NCBI GenBank assembly: GCA_035513575.1
Contig: DATKBW010000015.1
Location: forward strand, 82,492-146,491
Origin: JAHWKI01 sp035513575
GTDB taxonomy: Bacteria; Gemmatimonadota; Gemmatimonadetes; Longimicrobiales; RSA9
DNA: 64,000 bases
Direction: 5' to 3'
Part shown: in pieces, positions 33,097 through 42,152 of the stretch
Layout of the letters: the number at the start of each line of letters is the position of its first letter
Position numbering within the stretch: the first letter of the stretch is position 1
The notes under the pieces: generated by a model
What the model saw: only the letters and a program-made list of their open reading frames with translations
The model's database searches: none
What the model was told of the DNA's origin: nothing
Position numbers and translations under genes: made by a program

Positions 33097-34431
33097 ATGA
33101 TGAAGCGTACGATGTGGGCCGCACTGGCGGTCGCTGTCGTCGGTCTCTTCGGAGCCCGGCCGGCGGACGCCCAGGAGTTCCCCGATTACAAGTTCGACAT
33201 TGGGGTGTTCGGTGGTGGGTCGTGGTATTCGGCCATGCTGGACGATGCGCATCTGAACGAGGGCACGGATGCCGTCCGCTACAAGGCGGGCTGGGTGACC
33301 GGCCTCCAGGCGACGTGGTGGGCGACGCCGCGCTTCGGGATCCGGGCGAACGGCGCGTTTTCCGAGCGTCCGATCACGGGCGGCGAGGACGCGTTCCAGG
33401 ACGCGGATGGAAACCTGCTGGGCGATGTGAACCTGTGGAGCGCCAGCGGTGACCTCATGATCCGGCTGGTGCCGGATGGCTACCTGATGGGCGGCATGCG
33501 GTCCATGCCGTACCTGGCGCTGGGCATCGGCGGGAAGAACACGAATCCGCCCGGTGACAACCTGCTGCCGAGGACGGATGAGGAGGAGACCGGCACGGCC
33601 TTCGCGCCTCAGGCCGGGCTGACCGTGTACCAGGTTTCGAGGTGGACGATCATGGGCCTCGCGGCCCTGGGCACCGACGTCCGGCTGGCGGACAACTTCG
33701 GGCTGCGGCTCGAGGTGGGCGATCGCATCTGGGATGCCACCCTCGCCAACGCCGCGGAGTATGCCACCAACCCCGATGAGGACTACGGCAAGGTGACCCA
33801 CGAGATCTTCGGGCAGATCGGCGCGCACCTGCTGCTCGGCCTGGCCGCACCGGAGGTCGTCGCGGTGGCGCCTGCGCCGCCGCCGCCGCCCGCCCCTGCG
33901 CCGCCGCCGCCGCCGGTGGAGGAGCGGATCTCGGTCTGCGTGATCGATCCGGCCGCGCCGGGCGGGATCCGGATGGTGGACGCGATCTACCTGCCGGAGC
34001 GTGGCGACACGATGGTTGTGGTGAGCGGGCAGCGGCAGGCGCTGCGGGGCACGCTGCCGCGCGTGATGCTGGCGAACGAGTCCGACTGGTTCGTGCGGGG
34101 TGAGCCGCTGCAGCTGCGGCTCGCGCCGGACCTGACGCTGGAGTACACGACCTGGCAGTCGGGCCGCGTGATCCCGGCGACGGACCTGGAGTACCTGGGC
34201 AACGTCCGGGGGCTGCCGGTCTACGCCTCCCGCAACGATGTCGAGGATTTCCGGACGGACCTGCGCGAGCTGCGTCGGGCGCAGGCGAACAACGACCTGG
34301 ACGCCATTCTGGCTGCGCGCGCGGACATCCGCAGCGAGATCGAGGACATTCAGTTCCTCTACGTCCCGCTGCGGCCCGTCGGCTGCGTCTTCCAGACGGT
34401 GCAGCAGGTCGAGCAGGTGCGGAAGAAGTAA
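33097..34431 (+). CDS. OmpA-like outer-membrane protein with proline-rich linker and unknown C-terminal domain
   Basis: 444 aa. Signal peptide (1-25, ending ADAQ). Residues about 30-250 read as a small beta-barrel (FDIGVFGGGSWY, PRFGIRANGAFSE, MPYLALGIGG, HLLLGLAAPE). A linker of about 20 mostly Pro/Ala residues (about 255-275) leads to a C-terminal domain that is not the usual OmpA peptidoglycan-binding domain: it has two cysteines (SVCVID and VGCVFQ) and a helix-rich stretch. ATG 33097 stands 7 bases from AAGGAGA. The barrel is likely; the C-terminal role is unknown. Confidence 0.8.
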   Translation: MMKRTMWAALAVAVVGLFGARPADAQEFPDYKFDIGVFGGGSWYSAMLDDAHLNEGTDAVRYKAGWVTGLQATWWATPRFGIRANGAFSERPITGGEDAFQDADGNLLGDVNLWSASGDLMIRLVPDGYLMGGMRSMPYLALGIGGKNTNPPGDNLLPRTDEEETGTAFAPQAGLTVYQVSRWTIMGLAALGTDVRLADNFGLRLEVGDRIWDATLANAAEYATNPDEDYGKVTHEIFGQIGAHLLLGLAAPEVVAVAPAPPPPPAPAPPPPPVEERISVCVIDPAAPGGIRMVDAIYLPERGDTMVVVSGQRQALRGTLPRVMLANESDWFVRGEPLQLRLAPDLTLEYTTWQSGRVIPATDLEYLGNVRGLPVYASRNDVEDFRTDLRELRRAQANNDLDAILAARADIRSEIEDIQFLYVPLRPVGCVFQTVQQVEQVRKK

Positions 34432-34456
34432 CACCGCGCCCGCGCGGGAAGAGGGG

Positions 34457-34492
34457 GCGGCGCCCGCCCACGGTCGGGCGCCGCTTCTTTTT
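34457..34492 (+). terminator. Intrinsic terminator of the OmpA-like gene
   Basis: GCGGCGCCCG (34457-34466) pairs perfectly with CGGGCGCCGC (34475-34484), followed by TTCTTTTT. The tail overlaps the start of the tktN promoter. Confidence 0.85.
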
Positions 34493-34519
34493 GCGCCCGT
34501 TCCGGGGGCGCGCTACATT
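34491..34519 (+). promoter_or_regulatory. Promoter of the tktN-tktC-rpiA-rpe operon
   Basis: TTGCGC (34491-34496), 17 bp, TACATT (34514-34519), giving a leader of about 36 bases before tktN. It begins in the tail of the preceding terminator. Confidence 0.6.
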
Positions 34520-34561
34520 TTCGGATCTCTGGCACCTGTCCCGATCCCTGGCCTGGAGGCG

Positions 34562-35455
34562 ATGAATACCGCAGTCGAGAACGCGCCGGACCTGCGCGAC
34601 CTGAGAGACCGGGCGACGACCCTCCGTCGCCACATCGTGCGGATGCTCGCGAAGGCCGGCAGCGGCCACCCGGGCGGCTCCCTGTCCGCCGTCGAGTTCG
34701 TCACGGCGCTCTATTTCGGCGGGGTCCTGCGGTACGACCCGAAGCGTCCGGACTGGCCGGATCGCGACCGCTTCATCCTGTCCAAGGGTCATGGGGTCCC
34801 GGTCCTCTACGCGGCGCTGGCCGAGGCGGGGTACTTCCCGCGCGAGGAGCTGTCCACGCTGCGGGAGATCGACAGCCGGCTGCAGGGCCACCCGGTCTAC
34901 GGGACCGCGCCGGGGATCGAGGCGTCGACAGGCTCGCTGGGACAGGGGCTCTCCATCGGTCTGGGGATCGCCCTCGCGGGGCGCCTGGATCGCAGGGATT
35001 TCCGTGTCTTCGTCCTGCTGGGCGATGGGGAGTGCCAGGAGGGGCAGGTCTGGGAGGCCGCCATGGCCGCCGGACACCACCGCCCGGACAACCTGATCGC
35101 CATGGTGGACGCCAATGGGTTCCAGCTCGATGGCGCCATCGAGGACATCATGGGGCTCGAGCCGTTCGCGGCGAAATGGGAGGCGATGGGTTGGGCGGTC
35201 CGGGTCATCGATGGCCACGACCTCGCCGCGGTCAGCGACGCCCTGCGCTGGGCCATGGACGAGCCCGGCCCGGCGTGCATCATCGGTCGGACCGTGAAGG
35301 GGAAGGGCGTCAGCTTCATGGAGAACGAGAACAAGTACCACGGCGTGGCGCCCTCGGACGAGGAGATGGAAAAGGCGCTGCTGGAGCTGGGGGTGGAAGC
35401 GGCCGAACGGTCCATCGAGGCCGACGCGGCGGCGGAGAAGGAGGCGGGGCGATGA
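34562..35455 (+). CDS. tktN: Transketolase, N-terminal subunit
   Basis: Thiamine-diphosphate-binding half of a two-gene transketolase. 297 aa with KAGSGHPGGSLSAVE, LSKGHGVPVLYAAL and the TPP motif LLGDGECQEGQVWEAAMAAGHH. TGSLGQGLSIGLG is typical of the split enzyme. Together with tktC it moves two-carbon units between sugar phosphates in the pentose phosphate pathway. ATG 34562 follows CTGGAGGCG; the stop overlaps tktC (ATGA). Confidence 0.93.
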   Translation: MNTAVENAPDLRDLRDRATTLRRHIVRMLAKAGSGHPGGSLSAVEFVTALYFGGVLRYDPKRPDWPDRDRFILSKGHGVPVLYAALAEAGYFPREELSTLREIDSRLQGHPVYGTAPGIEASTGSLGQGLSIGLGIALAGRLDRRDFRVFVLLGDGECQEGQVWEAAMAAGHHRPDNLIAMVDANGFQLDGAIEDIMGLEPFAAKWEAMGWAVRVIDGHDLAAVSDALRWAMDEPGPACIIGRTVKGKGVSFMENENKYHGVAPSDEEMEKALLELGVEAAERSIEADAAAEKEAGR

Positions 35456-36438
35456 GCGACCTGTTTCCGGGGCTCGAGATGGGCAGGGCGACGCGGGACG
35501 CCTACGGCGAAGCGCTGCGGGACCTCGGCCGGGAGCACGAGGACATCGTCGTCCTGGACGCCGACCTGGCGAAGAGCACCAAGAGCTGGGCCTTCGGAGC
35601 GGAGTTCCCCGACCGGTTCATCAACGTGGGGATCCAGGAGGCGAACATGGTGGGCATGGCCGGAGGACTGGCCATGGCGGGGAAGGTGCCGTTCATTTCC
35701 AGCTTCGCCTGCTTCGTGATCCTGAAGGGCTTCGACCAGCTCCGGATGGCCGTGAGCTATCCGCACGTCAACGTGAAGATCGCCGGCAGCCACCAGGGGA
35801 TCAGCGTGGGCGAGGACGGGGCGAGCCAGCAGTCGGTGGAGGACGTGGCGCTGGCGTGCAGCCTCCCGGGGATGGTGGTGTGCGTACCGGCCGACGAGCA
35901 CGAGACCCGGGCGGCGGTGAAGGCCGCCTACGCGCACCGCGGGCCGGTCTACCTGCGGACGGGCCGCCCGAAGGCGCCGCTGATCTACGACCGCGAGCCG
36001 GCGTTCTCCTTCGGCCGGGCGTCGCGTGTGAGGGAGGGCGGGGACGTCACCATCATCGCCAACGGCCTGATGGTGGGAGCGGCGGTGGTGGCCCACAACC
36101 GGCTGCGGGAGGACGGGATCGAGGCGCGGGTCGTGAACATGGCGACCGTGAAGCCGCTGGACGAGGACGAGGTGGAAGCGGCCGCCCGTGAGACCGGCGC
36201 GATCGTGACGGCCGAGGAGCACCTCAGGCACGGCGGGCTGGGGGCGGCCGTCGCGCAGGCCGCGGCGGCCCGGCACCCCGCCCCCATGGAGTTCGTCGGG
36301 CTGAACGACACCTACGCCGAGAGCGGCGAGCCCTCGGCGCTGCTGCGGAAGTACGGCCTCACCGCCGACGACATCGTGGCCGCGGTGCTGCGCGTGCTGG
36401 AACGGCGGGATGCGCGGGTCGCGGGCGTCGGCCGGTAG
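35452..36438 (+). CDS. tktC: Transketolase, C-terminal subunit
   Basis: Pyrimidine-binding and C-terminal half of the split transketolase. 328 aa with RFINVGIQEANMVGMAGGLA (catalytic Glu), SHQGISVGEDGASQQSVED and the C-terminal Rossmann-like domain. Its start overlaps the tktN stop, ensuring paired synthesis. rpiA follows after 11 bases. Confidence 0.93.
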   Translation: MSDLFPGLEMGRATRDAYGEALRDLGREHEDIVVLDADLAKSTKSWAFGAEFPDRFINVGIQEANMVGMAGGLAMAGKVPFISSFACFVILKGFDQLRMAVSYPHVNVKIAGSHQGISVGEDGASQQSVEDVALACSLPGMVVCVPADEHETRAAVKAAYAHRGPVYLRTGRPKAPLIYDREPAFSFGRASRVREGGDVTIIANGLMVGAAVVAHNRLREDGIEARVVNMATVKPLDEDEVEAAARETGAIVTAEEHLRHGGLGAAVAQAAAARHPAPMEFVGLNDTYAESGEPSALLRKYGLTADDIVAAVLRVLERRDARVAGVGR

Positions 36439-36449
36439 CCCGCAGCGGG

Positions 36450-37154
36450 ATGATCACGCAGGACGAGCAGAAGCGCCGCGCCGCGGAGCGGGCCGTCGAG
36501 CTGGTGGAGGACGGGATGAAGCTCGGCCTCGGCACGGGATCCACCGCCCGCCGCGTGCTCGAGGCCCTGGCGGCCCGGCGCGGGCGCGGGGAGCTGGCGG
36601 GGATCGTCGGTGTGCCCACGTCGAAGAGCACGGAGTCGTATGCGCGGGAGCTGGGCATCCCCCTGGCGACGCTGGACGAGGAGACCCACCTCGACCTGAC
36701 GCTGGACGGGGCCGACGAGGTCGACCCGGGCCTCGACCTCATCAAGGGGCTCGGCGGGGCGCTGCTGTGGGAGAAGATCGTCGCCGCGGCAACGGACCGG
36801 CTGGTGATCGTCGTGGATGAGAGCAAGCTGGTCACGCGCCTGGGGCTGCGCTCTCCCCTGCCGGTGGAGGTGGTCCCCTTCGGATGGCGGACGCACCTCG
36901 ACCCGCTCCGGGCCATGGGCGCGGAGTTCGAGCTGCGGAAGCAGGGGAACGGTTCGCCGTTCGTCACCGACGGCGGCCACTACATCATCGACTGCGGCTT
37001 CCCCGGCGGGATCGAGAACCCGGAGCGCGTCGAGGCGCGCCTCAAGGGGCGCCCCGGGGTGGTCGAGACCGGGCTGTTCCTCGGCATGGCCGACACGGTG
37101 GTGGTGGCTGGCGCGGAGGGCGTGCGCGTGTTGCGTGCGGAGTCGCGCCGGTGA
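36450..37154 (+). CDS. rpiA: Ribose-5-phosphate isomerase A
   Basis: Interconverts ribose-5-phosphate and ribulose-5-phosphate. 234 aa with LGLGTGSTARRV, LDGADEVDPGLDLIKG (catalytic Asp region) and WEKIVAAA (catalytic Glu and Lys), and NPERVEARLKGRPGVVETGLF at the end. The stop overlaps the GTG of rpe. Confidence 0.95.
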   Translation: MITQDEQKRRAAERAVELVEDGMKLGLGTGSTARRVLEALAARRGRGELAGIVGVPTSKSTESYARELGIPLATLDEETHLDLTLDGADEVDPGLDLIKGLGGALLWEKIVAAATDRLVIVVDESKLVTRLGLRSPLPVEVVPFGWRTHLDPLRAMGAEFELRKQGNGSPFVTDGGHYIIDCGFPGGIENPERVEARLKGRPGVVETGLFLGMADTVVVAGAEGVRVLRAESRR

Positions 37155-37819
37155 GCGTGAAGATCGCGCCGTCCATCCTCTCGGCGGACTTCGCCCGGCT
37201 CGCGGAGGGCGTGGCGGAAGCGCAGGCGGGGGGCGCCGACTGGATCCACGTGGACGTCATGGATGGCCACTTCGTGCCCAACATCACCATCGGCGTTCCC
37301 GTGGTGGCGGCGCTGCGGAAGGCGACGGAGCTGCCCCTGGACGTGCACCTGATGATCGACGCGCCGGAGCGCTTCGTGGACGCGTTCGTGGACGCCGGCG
37401 CCGATCTGTTGACGGTCCACGCGGAGGCCTCCGTGCACCTGCACCGGACCCTCCAGGCCATCCGGCATCACGGGATCCGGGCGGGGGTCTCCATCAACCC
37501 CGCGACGCCGGTAGCCGCGGTGGAGGAGGTGCTTCCCTTCGTGGACCTCGTGCTGGTCATGAGCGTGAACCCCGGCTTCGGCGGGCAGAGCTTCATCCCC
37601 ACGAGCACCGGGAAGATCCGGAGGATCCGCGAGCGCCTGGACCGGGCCGGTCTCGACTCGGTGGACATCGAAGTGGACGGCGGGATCGGCCCCGACACCG
37701 CGGGGGAGGTCGCGGCGGCGGGGGCGACGGTGCTGGTGGCCGGCGCCGCGGTGTACAGGGGCGCCGGGACCGTCGCGGAGAACATCGCGGCCATACGCAG
37801 GGCCGCGGACGAGGGCTGA
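37151..37819 (+). CDS. rpe: Ribulose-phosphate 3-epimerase
   Basis: Interconverts ribulose- and xylulose-5-phosphate. 222-aa TIM barrel with KIAPSILSADFA, HVDVMDGHFVPNI (metal-binding His and Asp), HLMIDAP, VMSVNPGFGGQSF and VDGGIGPDT. GTG 37151 overlaps the rpiA stop. Only two bases separate its stop from tRNA-Leu, so the tRNA is probably cut from this operon transcript. Confidence 0.96.
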   Translation: MSVKIAPSILSADFARLAEGVAEAQAGGADWIHVDVMDGHFVPNITIGVPVVAALRKATELPLDVHLMIDAPERFVDAFVDAGADLLTVHAEASVHLHRTLQAIRHHGIRAGVSINPATPVAAVEEVLPFVDLVLVMSVNPGFGGQSFIPTSTGKIRRIRERLDRAGLDSVDIEVDGGIGPDTAGEVAAAGATVLVAGAAVYRGAGTVAENIAAIRRAADEG

Positions 37820-37821
37820 CG

Positions 37822-37904
37822 GCCGGGGTGGCGGAACGGCAGACGCGGGGGACTTAAAATCCCCTGCCCGCAAGGGCGTGTGGGTTCGAGACCCACCCCC
37901 GGCA
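37822..37904 (+). tRNA. tRNA-Leu (TAA)
   Basis: 83 bases: acceptor GCCGGGG/CCCCGGC, D arm, anticodon stem GGGGA/TCCCC with loop CTTAAAA (anticodon TAA), long variable arm with GCCC/GGGC, and T arm GTGGG/CCCAC. Discriminator A, no CCA. It lies two bases after rpe and five bases before the 3' end of the convergent PDZ gene; no terminator is visible between them. Confidence 0.96.
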
Positions 37905-37909
37905 CTATC

Positions 37910-38764
37910 TCACCGGGCCTGGCGCGTCCCGGTCACGGTGGTGCGTCGGCGGTCCCGCACGATCTCGAAGGAGATCGTCTCATCGGGGCGGTAGGACGCG
38001 ATGATCGAGCGGGCGTGGGCCGGGTCCTGCACGCTCCGGCCGCCGATGCTCACGATCACATCGCCCGCGCGCAGCCCGAGGGAGGAGTCGCCGTCGGCGG
38101 CCGCGACCAGCACCCCCTCCGTCACGTCGAAGTACCTCCCGAGCCCTTCGTTCATCGCGACGAGGTCGAGCCCCGGGAGCGCGGCCCGGAGCCGGAGGCG
38201 CGCCGAGGGGGCGTAGATGCCGCCGGGCTGACGCTCCATGCGGGGGAAGGTCCAGGTCGCCCCGTCCCCCCCTGGCGTGAACTCGAAGAAGCCGTGGGCA
38301 CGATCCGTCACGACGCGGGCGGTCTGCTGCCGGCCCTCCCGGCTGTAGGTCACCGCCACGGTGTCTCCAGGCTCCACATCGCCCAGGATGTCGAGCAGGC
38401 GGTCCGCGGGGTCGTCGCCCAGGTCCGACCCGTTCAGCGCCAGCAGGATGTCCCCGCCCCGGATCCCCGCGCGGGCCGCCGGGCCGCCGTCCTCCACGTC
38501 CCGGAGCCGGATCCCGGTGCGACCGCCGACGTCCGCGGGCTCCCCGAGCTCGACGCCGAGGCGGGCGCGGTTGAAGCGCGCCATCGATCGCAGGACGCGG
38601 GGCGCCTCGCCGAGGCGCGGACAGACGCACTCGCCCTCGCGGGGGAGGGGCGTCCCGAGAGGCGGCGGCTCCTGGCCCGCCAGCGCGGGGGGGAGCAGCA
38701 GGAGGGCAGTCGCGGTCAGGAGCGGCGCGATGGGTGGCCGCCGGGTCAGCGCGCTGGTGTTCAT
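37910..38764 (-). CDS. Secreted/periplasmic protein with two PDZ domains
   Basis: 284 aa. Signal peptide (about 1-30, ending PALAGQ). The two PDZ domains are about residues 66-145 (ARLGVELGEP, DGGPAARAGIRGGDILLALNG) and about 195-280 (GVLVAAADGDSSLGLRAGDVIVSIGG). There is no trypsin-like or other protease domain, so it looks like an adaptor or substrate-binding protein. Two cysteines (ECVCP) follow the signal peptide. A GGAG lies 9 bases from the ATG at 38764. Partners cannot be inferred. Confidence 0.82.
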   Translation of the reverse strand: MNTSALTRRPPIAPLLTATALLLLPPALAGQEPPPLGTPLPREGECVCPRLGEAPRVLRSMARFNRARLGVELGEPADVGGRTGIRLRDVEDGGPAARAGIRGGDILLALNGSDLGDDPADRLLDILGDVEPGDTVAVTYSREGRQQTARVVTDRAHGFFEFTPGGDGATWTFPRMERQPGGIYAPSARLRLRAALPGLDLVAMNEGLGRYFDVTEGVLVAAADGDSSLGLRAGDVIVSIGGRSVQDPAHARSIIASYRPDETISFEIVRDRRRTTVTGTRQAR

Positions 38765-38854
38765 GTTCGGTACTCCGAATCATCGAGGTCCTGCGGCGAC
38801 TCCCGCCGCGGTTGGCCCTTGGATGCCGCCCCGGAACGACGGGGTTGCCTGCGC

Positions 38855-38884
38855 TTGCCGCTCCCGGCGGCCTCCGGGTAGGTT
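38855..38884 (+). promoter_or_regulatory. Possible promoter of the small membrane protein (leaderless)
   Basis: TTGCCG (38855-38860), 18 bp, TAGGTT (38879-38884). The predicted start point coincides with GTG 38891, which has no ribosome site. Confidence 0.35.
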
Positions 38885-38890
38885 GGCCCC

Positions 38891-39226
38891 GTGGATACGC
38901 TTCTGACGATTCTCGCCGTGGCGGGGATCGGCGCCGCCGCCTGGCACGTCATGCGGGCGGCGTTCCGATTCCTGCGGCAGAAGGCGAGCGGCTTGTGGAC
39001 GGATGAGCTGGCGCGGACCCACGCGCGCCGGGGCGACGTCACCGCGCTGAAGGAGATGGAGCGGCGCGGGGCGGAGGTCGCCCGTGCGCGTCGGCGGGCC
39101 ACCGTGGAGGCGGCCGGGTGGGTCGCTCTCCTGGTCGTTCCGGCGCTCACGCCCTGGTCGCGCGCCATCTACGCCGCGTACGCCGTTCTCTGGGCGATCC
39201 CGGTGCTGCGGCGGCGCTCGCCATGA
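38891..39226 (+). CDS. Small membrane protein, unknown function
   Basis: 111 aa. One N-terminal membrane helix (about 2-26) and a second hydrophobic segment (about 76-104, EAAGWVALLVVPALTPW, AVLWAIPVL), with a basic cytoplasmic stretch between. GTG 38891; the stop overlaps the RNase Z start (ATGA), which supports real translation. No family recognised. Confidence 0.6.
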   Translation: MDTLLTILAVAGIGAAAWHVMRAAFRFLRQKASGLWTDELARTHARRGDVTALKEMERRGAEVARARRRATVEAAGWVALLVVPALTPWSRAIYAAYAVLWAIPVLRRRSP

Positions 39227-40143
39227 TCCGGGTGGTCTTCCTCGGCACCGCCGCCAGCAGGCCGACGGTGGCGCGGAGCGTCAGCGCGCTGGCCCTCCAC
39301 CGCCTGGGGGAGACGCTGCTCTTCGACTGCGGCGAGGGGACGCAGCGGCAGATGATGCGGTACGGGACCGGATTCGCGGTGCACGACGTCTTCTTCACCC
39401 ACATGCACGCGGATCACATTTTGGGACTGCCGGGGTTGCTGCGGACCATGGGGCTCCAGGGTCGCGAGGAGCCCATGCGCCTGTACGCCGCACGGGGAGC
39501 CGGGAAGACCCTGGACGCGGCGGTCCACCTCGGCGTGGACCGGGTCCCGTTCCCGGTGGAGATCCGGGAGGTGGAGCCGGACGAGGCGATGCGGCGCGAC
39601 GGGTATGACATCGTCCCGTTCCGAACGCGCCACGGGCGGGACTCCCTCGGCTATGCCCTCGTCGAGCACGAGCGGCTCGGCCGATTCGATCCGGTGCGGG
39701 CGGCGGAGCTCGGCATCCCGGAGGGTCCCCTCTGGGGGCGGCTCCACCGGGGCCAGCCGGTGGACGTCGATGGCCGGACCATCGAGGCCGGGGAGGTGGT
39801 GGGCCCGCCGAGGCGGGGACGGCGCGTCGTCTACACGGGAGATACGCGGCCGGTAGCCGCGACCATCGAGATGGCGCGGGAGGCGGACCTCCTGATCCAC
39901 GAGGCCACGTTCGCGGAGGACGAAGCCGTCCGGGCCCGGGAGACCGACCATTCCACGGCGCGGGAGGCCGGGGAGGTGGCGCGAGAGGCGGGAGCGCGCC
40001 GTCTGGTCCTCACCCATGTCTCGCCGCGCTACGGCATGGATCCTTCCGTGCTGGCGCGGGAGGCGGGGCAGGTGTTCGGCTCCGTCGACGTGGCCTATGA
40101 CGGCATGGAGATCGACGTGCCGTTCGCGGACGAGGAGGCGTGA
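39223..40143 (+). CDS. rnz: Ribonuclease Z (tRNase Z)
   Basis: Metallo-beta-lactamase-fold endonuclease that trims the 3' trailer of tRNA precursors. 306 aa with FLGTAASRP, the zinc motif THMHADHILGLPGLL, YTGDTRP, HEATF, the TDHST motif and HVSPRY. None of the tRNA genes here encodes CCA, consistent with RNase Z being needed. ATG 39223 overlaps the membrane-protein stop. Confidence 0.93.
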   Translation: MIRVVFLGTAASRPTVARSVSALALHRLGETLLFDCGEGTQRQMMRYGTGFAVHDVFFTHMHADHILGLPGLLRTMGLQGREEPMRLYAARGAGKTLDAAVHLGVDRVPFPVEIREVEPDEAMRRDGYDIVPFRTRHGRDSLGYALVEHERLGRFDPVRAAELGIPEGPLWGRLHRGQPVDVDGRTIEAGEVVGPPRRGRRVVYTGDTRPVAATIEMAREADLLIHEATFAEDEAVRARETDHSTAREAGEVAREAGARRLVLTHVSPRYGMDPSVLAREAGQVFGSVDVAYDGMEIDVPFADEEA

Positions 40144-40147
40144 GACG

Positions 40148-41431
40148 GTGGCCCCGGTGGACGTGAGGGTCCCCGGCGACAAGTCCATCACGCACCGCGC
40201 GCTGATCCTCGGCTCGCTCGCCGAGGGGACGAGCCGCCTGGCCCGGCCGCTGGATTCCGGCGACACCCGATCGACCGCCGGCGCGCTGCGGGGGCTCGGC
40301 GTGGACGTGAGCGGGCTCGATCGTGGCCACACGGTCGTCCGCGGTGCGGGCCTGACCGGCTGGCGCGCCTGCCGTGATGCCCTCGATTGCGGCAACAGCG
40401 GCACGACGGCCCGGCTCCTACTCGGGGCGCTCGCGGGCTGCCCGTTCGAGTCACGCCTCATCGGTGACCCATCGCTCCAGCGGCGCCCCATGCGCAGGGT
40501 CACCGAGCCGCTCTCGGAGGGCGGCGCCGTCTTCGAAGAGTTGGCGGAGCCGGGACGGCTCCCCATCCGCGTCCGGGGCCGGCGCCCCCTCCGGCCTCTC
40601 GCGCACGACGGCCCCCGCGCCAGCGCGCAGGTCAAGACCGCGCTCCTCCTGGCGGCGCTCACGGGGCAGACCAGCGTGCGCGTGAGCGAGCCGGGGCTGT
40701 CCCGCGACCATACGGAGCGCATGCTGGCGTCCATGGGGGCCGGCGTCGCGGTCCGCAGCCACCACGGCCGGACGGACGTGAGCCTGGACGCCTCTCCGCG
40801 CCTGGAGCCGCTGGACCTCGCCATCCCCGGCGACCCCTCCTCGGCGGCGTTCTTCCTGGGGCTCGGCGCGCTCCTCGGCGCGGTCCGGGCGCTTCACGTG
40901 GGCCTGAACCCCACGCGGATCGGCGCAGTGCACGTCCTTGCCCGGATGGGCGCCGCCGTCCGCATCGAGCCGACCGGCGAGGAGGCCGGGGAGCCGGTGG
41001 GCGACATCATCGTGGGACCGGGCACACTCGGGGGCACCATCGTCGACGCCGCCGAGGTCCCCGCCCTGCTGGACGAGATCCCGCTGCTGGCCGCGGTGGC
41101 GGCCATGGCCGACGGTGAGACGCGATTCGACGGGGTGGCCGAGCTGCGCGTGAAGGAATCGGACCGGGTGGCCGCCCTGGCGGCGAACCTCCGCGCCGTG
41201 GGCGTCGCCGCGGAGGACCAGGGAGACCGCCTGGTCGTCGGCGGCACGGGTGGCCGCCTCCGCGGCATGGTCCGCTCCTTCGACGATCACCGGATCGCCA
41301 TGGCCTTCGGCGTCCTGGCCGCGCTGCCGGGGAACGAGATCATCGTCGACGGGCGGGAGGCGGCCGGGATCAGCTATCCCGGCTTCTGGACGGAACTGGA
41401 CCGGGTGACAATGGAGCTGGGAGCGAAGTGA
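40148..41431 (+). CDS. aroA: 3-phosphoshikimate 1-carboxyvinyltransferase (EPSP synthase)
   Basis: Joins shikimate-3-phosphate and phosphoenolpyruvate. 427 aa with VPGDKSITHRALILG, DCGNSGTTARLL, SSAAFFLGLGALLG, DEIPLLAAVAAMADG (catalytic Asp) and RSFDDHRIAMAFG. GTG 40148, five bases after rnz, gives the usual start just before VPGDKS. Its stop overlaps the cmk GTG. aroA-cmk-rpsA is a widely conserved order. Confidence 0.95.
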   Translation: MAPVDVRVPGDKSITHRALILGSLAEGTSRLARPLDSGDTRSTAGALRGLGVDVSGLDRGHTVVRGAGLTGWRACRDALDCGNSGTTARLLLGALAGCPFESRLIGDPSLQRRPMRRVTEPLSEGGAVFEELAEPGRLPIRVRGRRPLRPLAHDGPRASAQVKTALLLAALTGQTSVRVSEPGLSRDHTERMLASMGAGVAVRSHHGRTDVSLDASPRLEPLDLAIPGDPSSAAFFLGLGALLGAVRALHVGLNPTRIGAVHVLARMGAAVRIEPTGEEAGEPVGDIIVGPGTLGGTIVDAAEVPALLDEIPLLAAVAAMADGETRFDGVAELRVKESDRVAALAANLRAVGVAAEDQGDRLVVGGTGGRLRGMVRSFDDHRIAMAFGVLAALPGNEIIVDGREAAGISYPGFWTELDRVTMELGAK

Positions 41432-42090
41432 TCATCGCCATCGACGGACCGGCAGGTTCGGGGAAGAGCAGCACCGCACGCGAGGTGGCTCGCCGCCTCG
41501 GCTTTCTCCACGTGGATTCGGGCGCGTTCTACCGCGCCCTGACCTACGGGCTCCTGGGGAGCGGCGTGCCGGAGTCCGCCTGGGAAGGACTCGAGGAGAG
41601 GGACCTGGACCGGCTGCGCGTACGCGGCGAGGCGGGGGATGGACGCCTGACCATGCGGGTGGGTGGCGAGGTCGTCGAGGATGGCCTCCGCACGCCGGAC
41701 ATCAATGCCCGCGTCTCCCACGTCGCCCGCATCCCCGCGGTTCGCGCCTGGCTCCTCGACCGCCTCCGCGAGCTGGCGGACGCCGATGTGGTGGTGGACG
41801 GCCGCGATATCGGCACCGCCGTGTTCCCGCGGGCCGAGCTGAAAGTCTTCCTCGAGGCCGACCCCGAGGTGCGGGCCCGCCGCCGGCTGGCGGAGCAGGG
41901 CGTGGCCGACCCGGACGACGCGACCCTCCTCGCCGAGGTCCGGCGCCTCCGGGCCCGGGACCGCCTGGACAGCGAGCGCGAGGTGGCGCCCCTGCGCCGC
42001 GCGGATGACGCCGTGCGCGTGGACACCACCGCGCTCACCTTCGAGGAGCAGATCGCGGCCATCCTGGAGCTGGTCCGGGCCCGGCGCTGA
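41428..42090 (+). CDS. cmk: Cytidylate kinase
   Basis: Phosphorylates CMP and dCMP with ATP. 220 aa with P-loop IDGPAGSGKSSTAREVA, the CMP-binding HVDSGAFYRALTYG, DGRDIGTAVFP and the lid RRLAEQGVADPDD. GTG 41428 overlaps the aroA stop. Confidence 0.95.
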   Translation: MIIAIDGPAGSGKSSTAREVARRLGFLHVDSGAFYRALTYGLLGSGVPESAWEGLEERDLDRLRVRGEAGDGRLTMRVGGEVVEDGLRTPDINARVSHVARIPAVRAWLLDRLRELADADVVVDGRDIGTAVFPRAELKVFLEADPEVRARRRLAEQGVADPDDATLLAEVRRLRARDRLDSEREVAPLRRADDAVRVDTTALTFEEQIAAILELVRARR

Positions 42091-42152
42091 ACCACGGCCC
42101 CGCCCCCCGTCTCCCGGAGAACGAGGGGACGCGGCGGAGGGGACGCGGCTGG

